This document shows, one piece after another, positions 18,500-27,336 of a DNA stretch of 64,000 nt (positions within the stretch are counted from its first letter, which is position 1; every line of letters starts with the position of its first letter). Below the pieces are notes generated by a model. That model ran no database searches and was not told the DNA's origin. It saw only the letters and a program-made list of their open reading frames with translations. Position numbers and translations under genes: made by a program. Location of the stretch: assembly GCF_000423945.1 (NCBI RefSeq), contig NZ_AUIY01000008.1, positions 62,001-126,000 of the forward strand. The letters run 5' to 3'. This DNA is from Butyrivibrio sp. XPD2002 (lineage in GTDB: Bacteria > Bacillota > Clostridia > Lachnospirales > Lachnospiraceae).

Positions 18500-18523
18500 A
18501 TAATCAATTACTTATTCCTTTAT

Positions 18524-19075
18524 TTATTGTTTAATTTTTTGATTACTGCAATAGATTACAAATGTTCTCTTCGTTATCAATAATAAAAGCATAACTATCA
18601 TAAATGAAAAACTGTAAATGCATATAGATAATGCAGCTATCACATTTTTATTCTTAACAATAATGACAATTATAGACATAATTGCCGAACACAGAGACAG
18701 AATATTACAGGTCATAATTGAGACAAATGTCTCATTGACCACCTGTTTTTCAAGCTTATTATCACTATTAAGCTTTCCAACCAATATAGCTGCAAATCCA
18801 AACAACACAGTAAATATAAATGCAAATACTGTCGTTAACACTCCTGCCAGTTTTTCATCTATATTGGATTCAAATCCAAGAACAATTATCCCACCCAAGA
18901 TAATCGGCATAAAAACAAAGCAAAGAATATCCCATATTGAAGTCTTTTTAGTATTGTCATTTCTATAAACTTGGAATTGGCTTTTTAAAATTGAAAAAAT
19001 CATAACTTTTTTGTTGCAAAACAACATAAGTATAACAATAGCAATAGCCATTATGCTTAGAACTGCATTTTTCAA
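18524..19075 (-). CDS. Multi-pass membrane protein
   Basis: The product is about 183 residues with five predicted membrane segments (one at the N-terminus, a hairpin around FMPIILGGIIVLGF and VFAFIFTVLFGFAAILVG, then two near the C-terminus) and short polar loops. The start is placed at TTG 19075 because GAGGAGG lies nine bases upstream, four bases after the previous stop; an ATG at 19120 would overlap that gene. No family is recognised. A small membrane protein directly after a soluble protein recalls effector/sensor pairs in abortive-infection systems (Kiwa has such a pair), but sequence support for that identity is lacking. Confidence 0.7.
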   Translation of the reverse strand: MKNAVLSIMAIAIVILMLFCNKKVMIFSILKSQFQVYRNDNTKKTSIWDILCFVFMPIILGGIIVLGFESNIDEKLAGVLTTVFAFIFTVLFGFAAILVGKLNSDNKLEKQVVNETFVSIMTCNILSLCSAIMSIIVIIVKNKNVIAALSICIYSFSFMIVMLLLLITKRTFVIYCSNQKIKQ

Positions 19076-19079
19076 TATG

Positions 19080-20036
19080 TTATACCTCCTCAGATTCAAG
19101 AATATCATCGTAGTATTCATCTGAAAGCTTTGCTAATTCTCCTGCAAAGTCATGAGAACTTTTATAAGCTTCATATAATCTAGCTGAAATATCATGGGCA
19201 CCAACTATACTCTCAAATTCGCACCATCGAATCTTTTGATGACGTTTTCCCCCTATACGTACTTTAATCTCGGCATCATTATAATCTACATCATCGTTAA
19301 GCTCAGTCTTAATTAACGTAAATGCATTTGCTTGATCAATCTCTTTTGCGTGCAATTTACGCAAAATATCAAGAATTTTACTATTTTCCTGTTCCTCTAG
19401 GTTTAACACTACTTCTCTTATAATATGTTTCTTTTTTGTCCCATTAACATTATCTGCAACATCTGAAGAAAGCTCTTGTTTCGAAAACTGCATTATGATT
19501 TTTGTTGGTGTAACATCGTTTATTTCATCAACCATTGGAACAATCAATTCCATCTCAAGTTTTAAGCCTTTTCCCTTAATAGCATTGTTTGCTGTTTCTA
19601 AGAAGACACTCTTGCATCCAGATCCATTTTGCCTGTGAAAAATAGCTATGAATCCGTTATCATTCTCATAAACAAAAACATGATACTCATATAACGCAGC
19701 TGCATCTGAACCGTAATTATGTTTTTCTCCGGTCTTTTTCATTACTGTAATTGGTTTTCCTTGTTTACCTGCATTGGGCATTATATGCCATATCTTAACT
19801 TCGTTCCTTTCTCGAAACTCTACTTTATTTTCTGTCAAAGCAATTGCTCTGTCTGAATTTTCACCAATTGCAAGGTTGCTCGTGTATTCTTTATATGTCT
19901 CAATAAAATCAGAAAAAGAATAATTTGGTTCCTCACCCTTCCTTATTGCTTCCCGTTGTTCTTCAATCAATGGGTTATTCCTTTGAAGGTAACTAAATCT
20001 ACACTTATATGCCGTAAGAGTTTCTATTCTAGCCAT
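19080..20036 (-). CDS. Unrecognised soluble protein paired with membrane protein
   Basis: This is a 318-residue soluble protein with no signal or membrane segment. The N-terminal part is helical and charged. The middle has beta-type segments (YEYHVFVYENDNGFIAIFHR) and the C-terminal half is Lys/Glu-rich with KVRIGGKRHQKIRW. I cannot name the family. Its length and its position four bases before a small multi-pass membrane protein suggest a two-protein unit embedded in the operon. DUF4868/KwaB is one alternative to test; I see no motif that proves it. Confidence 0.65.
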   Translation of the reverse strand: MARIETLTAYKCRFSYLQRNNPLIEEQREAIRKGEEPNYSFSDFIETYKEYTSNLAIGENSDRAIALTENKVEFRERNEVKIWHIMPNAGKQGKPITVMKKTGEKHNYGSDAAALYEYHVFVYENDNGFIAIFHRQNGSGCKSVFLETANNAIKGKGLKLEMELIVPMVDEINDVTPTKIIMQFSKQELSSDVADNVNGTKKKHIIREVVLNLEEQENSKILDILRKLHAKEIDQANAFTLIKTELNDDVDYNDAEIKVRIGGKRHQKIRWCEFESIVGAHDISARLYEAYKSSHDFAGELAKLSDEYYDDILESEEV

Positions 20037-20084
20037 TGTTATAATTTACCGTCCTATTTGATATATTATTATTTGTATAAAAAC

Positions 20085-23000
20085 TTATAAGTCAAACGTT
20101 CTTTTTATAAGATCGTCAATCTCCTTTGAATTCAAACTTCCATTATCACCATCTGAAGTAATAATTAGATTTTTTCCTTCGCAAATTCCATGTGCATTAT
20201 AATATGCAAGCTTTTCTTCCCATCTTGACATATAACCTGAATCAGTAGGCATGCCAACATGTTCCCAATACCAGAATATCTCATCATCATCAGGATCATA
20301 TGCTACAAAATCTGGTCTGAACTTTCTTCCATCCACAGTGACCTCAGGTTCATAATCATAGTTTATACCATTGCTGAGTAGATGATCTGCAATGATTACT
20401 TCTGACTTAGAACGCACAAGTTCCCCACGTGTCGTCCTGTGAATCAAGCTATCTTCATAGAACTTGTTTCCTACTTTAACAATACTTGGTTTATTCACTG
20501 ATTTATCAGGTAATAGTTCTTCTGAAAACAAATCCGTAAATCGTTGTGCTATATCAGAATTCTTTGGTGATACATAATCCATAAGTCTATGAGGATCCTC
20601 ATTATACAAGATAACTATTTTCTTCTTCTGTCTTGTCAAAGCTGTATATAGCATTTCCCTTGAAAGAATCCTGCATGGTTCCGCAAGAATTAGAACAACC
20701 GTATCAAACTGGCTACCCTGCGATTTATGAACCGTTAAGGCATAGGCAAGTTCAAGGTCGTTTGTTCCACGTTCCTCATCAAAGTTTTTCCAATTGTAAT
20801 AATATGAATAATCTTTCTGTGAAGAAAACTCCACTCTTAATGAATTGTCATCCCACTTTCTATCTGTTTTAAAATCTCCACAGGCAATTCCTATTTCACC
20901 ATTTGCTATATAATTTCGGCAAGTCTCTTTGGGATACCCCTGCATCCTCATGTTACGAACATTGATTACCTTATCACCATATATGATGCTCTCATGTCCC
21001 CAAGGACTAGCAATACGTTTATCCTTTCGACCAGCAAGAACTAGACCCTCTGCCCTGAATTTTGAATGAATTAGGTGATTCAGATTTAGCACACCCTGAG
21101 GCATGTTTTTGACAGGTGCCAACATCTGCCAATTTTCAACATTCACAGCACATCCCTTATTAAAATAGGAATATGCTTCTCCATGTTTTCCTCTGTTTCC
21201 ACCTAATGACTTATCAAAACTCTCCTGATCAGAAATACCAAATTCATCAGCCAAAACTTGGAATAGTTTCTCCTGGAGTTCATCTTTATTATTCCATCTA
21301 ACAAATTTAATATTTTCGCCGTTATCCTGAAGAATTTCAGTAACAATGTTACGTTCCCAATCAATCTTTGAATCAGTAAACATCTTGGCAAATTCAACAT
21401 CCAATCTCTGTCCAGAAGATGCTTGCCTGCAGTTCTCCATAAGTTCACAATACCCGTGTTTAACACGAGGAACTTTTTTGCCAAAATCAGGTTTTAATAT
21501 CTTAATAAGATCAACAAAAGGGCGACCAGCACCAATAGGCGGAAGCTGATTAGAATCGCCTACAAAAATAATTCTCTTTGATGCGCCAACTGCATTCATT
21601 AAGCTACCCAGCATATCCTCTGTAAGCATAGAAGACTCATCAATGATAACTGTCTCATACTTCTTTGTAACTTTTTCTTCCGGAATCTTATACCTCATAT
21701 CCTTGAAGTTAAAGCCACCTACACCCGAAAGAAACTGAGCAACATTATAAGCATCAAATTCTTTTCCATATTCTCCCATGCTTTCCATCAGCCTAACGGT
21801 AGCCTTCCCAGTTGGGGCAAGCAGAAGAACACCACCTTGTGTGATATCTGGATGGCTACACAATACTGCAAGAACAGTCGTTTTCCCTGTACCAGCATCG
21901 CCAACAAGAACAGAAATCTTAGATTCTGCAAGTTCTTTAAGAGCAGCGGTTTTCTCAGCGCGAATTCTCTTCTCCTTTTCAGGATCAGGATTATCTGGTA
22001 TTTTCATTTTCTTGAGATAATCATCAAGCAGCTTTCCCCAATCCGCATCTATTTCTATTCTTCCAGATTTTAACTTCTTTCTTACTTTTCGCTCAATTTC
22101 ATGCGCAAAGTCCTCATAACGCTTAAGTTTGTAATACTTATCACCATTCTTCATTTGCTTCGTAATGATTTCAGAAGCAATCTCATCTTCTATTACAGCC
22201 AAATGGTCTAACGTCACACCGCACTCAGGCTGGAGTGGCATCTCCTGAATAATATCCATAAGATGATTTGCCGGAAGTATGGTATTTCCGTCCTCTGCCG
22301 CTTGTTCAAGCGCATAAACAGCCAAAGCTCTAACTCTTCTCACATCATTGTCAGAATTAAGTTTTGTTGGAGCTTCTATCGGATATTGTGTTCGTATCGA
22401 TTCTACAGGAAAAACAGCACGATCAATTCTTTTTACTGAAATAGCTAATTCTTCTCTTTTCAGCCTTGTACTCTCATATAGCAGGTACGGATTAGCTATA
22501 ATATCTTCATCTGATAAAAAAATACCTTCCTTACTTCTTTGGTTCTTCTGAAACAGCACATCAGCTTGCTTGATAGTTAAATCGAAACGAGCCAAAAGCT
22601 TAAAAAGTTGCTTTCTTTCCTTCGCCATGCCATTCCACATCTTGCATGTAATCTCATCTATCCCTACTGCAAGAGATGGACTTAATACAGATTCCGGTTT
22701 TTTAAATACTTGATCTGCAACTTTCCATACATCATTATCTCCAGCTTTTTCTATTATTTCTTTTGCCACAAGGATTCCATAATTAACCTTGCAAGCGCAT
22801 AGCATTGAACCCAAGCCAGGGAATGCTCCACGTTCATCCCATACCTCATTTAGTTGAGCATCTATCCATTGAAGGACACCTGAATAATCCTCATCAAGAA
22901 TTCTATCTATAATCTGAAATGCCTTATAACATGATAATAGAACCTCAATTACTGCATCATATGTTACATGCTCAGTAGCATAAGAAAACTCACCAAAAGC

Positions 23001-23777
23001 ATCTGCTGGAGCCATCACACATACAGATTTCAAATCAAAATCCGGGTTCTCCTCAGCATATTTTATAATCTTGTCATATGGAATCAGAAATCCATCTTTA
23101 TGATCTTCTCTAATTGAATGACTGATGTGTGTTTCCCACAGCATTGATTTTATGCCGTTTTTCTTACTTCTCTTGTGTTCAACCGGTAATGAAACGTGCT
23201 TAATATGCCCAATACCGATAATAACTCTTCCAACATCCTCTATAAACGGCACCTGTTTTGCATAAATTAAACATAATGACTGGTCAGGCACCACATCTTT
23301 ATAAAAGTAATCAAATACTGCCTGGTGACTTTCCCCCATCTGAAGCCAGCTTTTTCCACGCGGCCAATTCGTCTCTACTTCTTCATCAATATTCAGATTA
23401 TATTTAAGGTTTAAATCATGCATAGACTTCTTTAGAAGCCATGCAAAAGGGCGAGCTGGTAACGAATACGGCGGATAGACATTTTCAGTAGGCATAAAAT
23501 GCTGATACTCTTCATATCCATATCCAACATATGGATGTGTACTAACAGCCACAAACTGTTGGCTTGACATAAATGCAGCGCCTTCACTTAGGCATGGAAT
23601 CTCATTCTCATACCCAGCAATGCATTGTCCGCATATTGTCTGCTCAACATCTTCTTTTTTTCCTTCCAAAATACCATTAAGCTTAAGACAAGCCGTATTT
23701 CCGCTCGGATCTTGACAGATGGTTCCGTCCCATCCATGATCATGCCACGGTACTCTGATTGATAAATGTTGTACCAA
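20085..23777 (-). CDS. RecD-like helicase with C-terminal PD-(D/E)XK nuclease domain
   Basis: This 1230-residue protein starts with a Cys/His/Trp-rich domain (VPWHDHGWDGTICQDP, then NTAC and CGQC), possibly metal-binding, within an unrecognised first 390 residues. Residues 390-600 resemble the RecD2 helical region (LARFDLTIKQADVLF, IIANPYLLYE). The helicase core has Walker A GDAGTGKT (626-633), IIDESSMLTED, VGDSNQLPPIGAGRP, TVHKSQGSQFD and YTALTRQKKK. The last 110 residues fit a restriction-endonuclease fold: RSKSE (E1126), RPDF (D1156), WEHVGM (E1172) and a downstream Lys. The TTG start is supported by GGAGGG. It follows the GHKL ATPase by 16 bases and could be the DNA-cutting arm of that pair. 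Confidence 0.88.
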   Translation of the reverse strand: MVQHLSIRVPWHDHGWDGTICQDPSGNTACLKLNGILEGKKEDVEQTICGQCIAGYENEIPCLSEGAAFMSSQQFVAVSTHPYVGYGYEEYQHFMPTENVYPPYSLPARPFAWLLKKSMHDLNLKYNLNIDEEVETNWPRGKSWLQMGESHQAVFDYFYKDVVPDQSLCLIYAKQVPFIEDVGRVIIGIGHIKHVSLPVEHKRSKKNGIKSMLWETHISHSIREDHKDGFLIPYDKIIKYAEENPDFDLKSVCVMAPADAFGEFSYATEHVTYDAVIEVLLSCYKAFQIIDRILDEDYSGVLQWIDAQLNEVWDERGAFPGLGSMLCACKVNYGILVAKEIIEKAGDNDVWKVADQVFKKPESVLSPSLAVGIDEITCKMWNGMAKERKQLFKLLARFDLTIKQADVLFQKNQRSKEGIFLSDEDIIANPYLLYESTRLKREELAISVKRIDRAVFPVESIRTQYPIEAPTKLNSDNDVRRVRALAVYALEQAAEDGNTILPANHLMDIIQEMPLQPECGVTLDHLAVIEDEIASEIITKQMKNGDKYYKLKRYEDFAHEIERKVRKKLKSGRIEIDADWGKLLDDYLKKMKIPDNPDPEKEKRIRAEKTAALKELAESKISVLVGDAGTGKTTVLAVLCSHPDITQGGVLLLAPTGKATVRLMESMGEYGKEFDAYNVAQFLSGVGGFNFKDMRYKIPEEKVTKKYETVIIDESSMLTEDMLGSLMNAVGASKRIIFVGDSNQLPPIGAGRPFVDLIKILKPDFGKKVPRVKHGYCELMENCRQASSGQRLDVEFAKMFTDSKIDWERNIVTEILQDNGENIKFVRWNNKDELQEKLFQVLADEFGISDQESFDKSLGGNRGKHGEAYSYFNKGCAVNVENWQMLAPVKNMPQGVLNLNHLIHSKFRAEGLVLAGRKDKRIASPWGHESIIYGDKVINVRNMRMQGYPKETCRNYIANGEIGIACGDFKTDRKWDDNSLRVEFSSQKDYSYYYNWKNFDEERGTNDLELAYALTVHKSQGSQFDTVVLILAEPCRILSREMLYTALTRQKKKIVILYNEDPHRLMDYVSPKNSDIAQRFTDLFSEELLPDKSVNKPSIVKVGNKFYEDSLIHRTTRGELVRSKSEVIIADHLLSNGINYDYEPEVTVDGRKFRPDFVAYDPDDDEIFWYWEHVGMPTDSGYMSRWEEKLAYYNAHGICEGKNLIITSDGDNGSLNSKEIDDLIKRTFDL

Positions 23778-23793
23778 AGCGTCCCTCCTATCT

Positions 23794-26700
23794 CTACATC
23801 AATTGAATCAATCCTTTTGATAGACAAGCTTCTATAGAGTATTTTGTTTCCTTTCCCGCCTTAGGACCTTTTTCAAATTCAATACCAAAATATTTACCAT
23901 CACAAGATTTCACTACCCCAAATCCTTCAGATATGTGACGAATACGTTTACCAATATATTCTTTGTAAACATCTGTACCTGCATGTACCTCTTCAGCTTC
24001 GAAATCATCTACAATAACCGTTTTCTCTGGTATATCAGAATCACTGGTTCTCACTACCGGTTCCTTATACTCATCTGCCGCATCCTTCAAAGCCATCAAT
24101 TCTCTAATTTCCGCAATATGCGTTTGCGTAAACCAAATAGATTCATTTCCAAATTGAATCTTTACAGGATCATTTGAATTAATATCCTGCTCATCAAGAT
24201 TGTTAATATCTTCAAGAAACTCTTGAAGATCATACTCGTCAGATCTCATTCTCCTGTACTCTGAAGCACAATTTGGGCACATACAAAGATACATAGCATC
24301 CAGCTCTTTTTCCATACCAGTTGAAAGTTGACATTTCTCGAAAGTTGCCACTGGTTCATGGCACATCTGACAAGCATATTTATATGAGCCTTCTACTCTA
24401 TACATACTTCTAAGATATGCATCTATTTCACTGTCCGGCTTGCTAACGCGAATCTTTCTTACCTTATACTCATACTTTACAGGGCTAGCAAATACCAATA
24501 CCTCAGCCGCATGCTTTCGTAACGAATCCCAGTTCTTTACCCTTGCAGACGGGAATTCAAAGTATTCCTGTGGAGTATATCCTTGTGAAGTATCTGCTGT
24601 AGTAACACCAGTTCCATAGTTTTTTTCAAGATCAGTAATAGATATTCCAAATCTCCGCCTCAGCTCTATTTCAAAGAACTGTTCTTTTGTTTCATCATCA
24701 AGCTGGTCATAGTCTTTCGCAGCTTCCTCCAACTGATCTTCTTCACTTTTTGCAAATCCTAGAATCTCATACAAATCTGATTCAGGCTTGACGTCTCCAT
24801 ATAGCTGCGGATGTAAATCTCGCTTTGTTATTTCCTTTTGCGATACCAATTCTCCAGACTCAGTAAACAGCCACTTTCCATTCCAATTCATTCCATAATA
24901 TTTATGTTTTGGGCCGTCCTGTCGAAGCTTTGTAACAATATCTGAATATGTATTAGGTATATTTGGTGCACTACCTCCAACATATACTGTACCTGAAAGC
25001 ATGGTTTCGTGGTTCTGTAAAAAGCGATATATAAAGCTTGACTTTGCCATTGAATCAGGTGCCTTTGGATGACTTGAAATATACTCAAGCACAGCATCAA
25101 TCTTATCCAGACTCAATTTCCACCTAAAATTCTTATATGTTGTCCATTCAGGTTGTCGCCCGGGATTTCCTGTATAATACTCTCCATTAGTCTTATCAAG
25201 CCCCGTTGCTACTTCCTCAACAACTCCCATAATCTTTAGCTGATCAGAATCAATTTCTTCAATTTTATAGAACTCAGAATCAACATATGGGTAGCTAATG
25301 ATATGCGAATAATACTGTTCTATACTCATACCTTCAGCGTTAACTGAGAAAAGCACTTTCTCTTTATTTGGATTTACATATACCTTTTGACCATCCTTAA
25401 TGCACCTTAATTTAAGATATGTCTTTATAAGATTAGTAACTTCTTCGCGATAATCACTATTTCCACGGTAATGCAATAGCCTCTTCAAATCGGTAACATG
25501 TTGATCATCCGATACTTCTTCTCCGCCCTCATATCGCTTCTTAAAATCACGAATAAAAAATTCATATTCATTTGGCTTTTGAAGATTCAATATCTCTGTA
25601 AAGAAATGACGACACCTCTTTAAAATGTTCTCATCCACAAAAAAAATATCATCCATGCCCTCGGTATTAGAACTTGGAAGAAAAACATTAGGAAGATATG
25701 ATGCATTTTCATATCCTCGATAATAAAAGGTATTCTGATTGCTTCCATCACTCTTACGATATGGAGCCACAAAATCCCCCTTTGATGTCTTAACAAACTC
25801 AGCTGTCAGCATATTAGAACCTCCTCGTTGTTTAGAGAAAGCTGCTGCTACTGAGTCATACATGTTATATAGTTTTACAAGCCATTCATCATCTCTTTTC
25901 GGAAGAAAGGCTCTGTTATTATTGAATGAATTTCTTAAGTTTTCTGGACGTATAACCTCAATATCTAATACATCTGTCAAAAATTCATATAACGCTTTAT
26001 AAGTTTTGTTTGTTTCAGTTAAAAACGTCGGAAGCCAATGGTATTCAGTACCATCATCTAACAATTCTGTCAGTAGTTCCTCGGTCAACACTTCAGCAAA
26101 ATCAGAACCTCTCGCAATTTTCACAGAATCAGCTGATGCATATGTACCATCCTTACACAAAAGAAGTTGTTCTTCTTTCATCATCGCTTCTGTTTCAGAA
26201 AACATACATTCAAAAAGAGGTGCACTATAAAAGACTTCACTATCTACCGGAAGTATATTTAAAAAGCTAAAATTAAGTTTTCCAGAATCCCGCAATTCTA
26301 TTACACTGTCACGCAGCAATGATGATGTCTGTTCAGCTAAATCAATGTTATCTTTATCATCTGCCGGAACGCTGCTTCTGTTAGGCGTAGTACGATAAGG
26401 GCCTTGTACAATAAACTTAAGCTTGCTCTCTGTCTCAGTCGGAAAATATACAGAAATATAAGGAGACTTAGAAGGAGAAAATGTATATTCCCCCTTCTCG
26501 TCAACCATAACCGAAAAAGCGATATCTATAGTTCTTCCTGCCTGAATGCCCGTTACATTTCTGGAAAACACAAGGTAAGAGACCTCTTCATTTTCCTTTT
26601 TTACCCCTGTTTCTCCTATAGCTGAAACTAACGAGCAATGATCATTTATTTCTACCTTATCCAATAAATAAGATCCACTTGTTTTCAATTTTGGAAGTTC

Positions 26701-27309
26701 TATTTTGTAATCTATAGATTGAAGATTTTTCATGAACAAAAGTGTCGTAATACCAAGATTTTGCAATCTTTTAGACAACACTTCGTTCAGTTTCTCTTTT
26801 GTTGTAAAACCAGAAAAAGTAAACCCTACACTATATGGAAAAACGAATTTGGTGGTGTATCCTAAATCCACATCCTGATCTTCAATATCCACCGGGTGTG
26901 TAAAATCCTTAATTTCTACTGCAAATTGATGGTATCCTGCATCTTGATCAGACTTACTTGGATGGCTATATAAACGCACAGTTTCACAAATACCAAAAAC
27001 AGATTTAAAACCGACTCCAAATTCGCCAATCTGATTAAGATCATCTGTCTTATCAGACTTACCAATATCACATAATCCCTGCAGATTATCCATGGAAAAA
27101 GGATGTCCATCATGCAAAACCACTAGTTTGTCTGCATACTGTTCGAACTTTATTTTTGTTGCTCCTGCGTCCTCCGCATTCTGCAAAAGCTCATACACAA
27201 AATGAGACTTATCCGTATACAACTGAATGATTCTTTCCAGTGCACGACGGAGCATACCGTCCTTATCCTGGCGCTGTAAGACCTGATCAGCAATAGCCAT
27301 CTTTGCCAT
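23794..27309 (-). CDS. Sacsin-like GHKL (Hsp90-type) ATPase with zinc motif and C-terminal barrel
   Basis: This is a 1171-residue protein. The N-terminal 200 residues are a GHKL ATPase of the sacsin type: ELLQNAEDAGA with Asn44, LVVLHDGHPF with Asp67, and GEFGVGFKSVF (95-105). A long unrecognised middle follows. Near the C-terminus are CQMCHEP and CMCPNCASEYRRMR, a probable zinc ribbon, then an SH3-like segment (GKRIRHISEGFGVVKS) of the kind that binds nucleic acid or protein. ATG 27309, with AGGAGG eight bases upstream, is preferred over the GTG at 27318. Proteins of this type occur beside helicases and methylases in defence islands and probably act as ATP-driven switches or clamps. Confidence 0.87.
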   Translation of the reverse strand: MAKMAIADQVLQRQDKDGMLRRALERIIQLYTDKSHFVYELLQNAEDAGATKIKFEQYADKLVVLHDGHPFSMDNLQGLCDIGKSDKTDDLNQIGEFGVGFKSVFGICETVRLYSHPSKSDQDAGYHQFAVEIKDFTHPVDIEDQDVDLGYTTKFVFPYSVGFTFSGFTTKEKLNEVLSKRLQNLGITTLLFMKNLQSIDYKIELPKLKTSGSYLLDKVEINDHCSLVSAIGETGVKKENEEVSYLVFSRNVTGIQAGRTIDIAFSVMVDEKGEYTFSPSKSPYISVYFPTETESKLKFIVQGPYRTTPNRSSVPADDKDNIDLAEQTSSLLRDSVIELRDSGKLNFSFLNILPVDSEVFYSAPLFECMFSETEAMMKEEQLLLCKDGTYASADSVKIARGSDFAEVLTEELLTELLDDGTEYHWLPTFLTETNKTYKALYEFLTDVLDIEVIRPENLRNSFNNNRAFLPKRDDEWLVKLYNMYDSVAAAFSKQRGGSNMLTAEFVKTSKGDFVAPYRKSDGSNQNTFYYRGYENASYLPNVFLPSSNTEGMDDIFFVDENILKRCRHFFTEILNLQKPNEYEFFIRDFKKRYEGGEEVSDDQHVTDLKRLLHYRGNSDYREEVTNLIKTYLKLRCIKDGQKVYVNPNKEKVLFSVNAEGMSIEQYYSHIISYPYVDSEFYKIEEIDSDQLKIMGVVEEVATGLDKTNGEYYTGNPGRQPEWTTYKNFRWKLSLDKIDAVLEYISSHPKAPDSMAKSSFIYRFLQNHETMLSGTVYVGGSAPNIPNTYSDIVTKLRQDGPKHKYYGMNWNGKWLFTESGELVSQKEITKRDLHPQLYGDVKPESDLYEILGFAKSEEDQLEEAAKDYDQLDDETKEQFFEIELRRRFGISITDLEKNYGTGVTTADTSQGYTPQEYFEFPSARVKNWDSLRKHAAEVLVFASPVKYEYKVRKIRVSKPDSEIDAYLRSMYRVEGSYKYACQMCHEPVATFEKCQLSTGMEKELDAMYLCMCPNCASEYRRMRSDEYDLQEFLEDINNLDEQDINSNDPVKIQFGNESIWFTQTHIAEIRELMALKDAADEYKEPVVRTSDSDIPEKTVIVDDFEAEEVHAGTDVYKEYIGKRIRHISEGFGVVKSCDGKYFGIEFEKGPKAGKETKYSIEACLSKGLIQLM

Positions 27310-27336
27310 TATCAACACCTCCTGTGTAACGTACCC

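Noticed and set aside
18524-20036. Firm call of a Kiwa system
   Set aside because: Only protein sizes and membrane topology fit. Gene order is reversed and no DUF4868 motif could be confirmed by eye.
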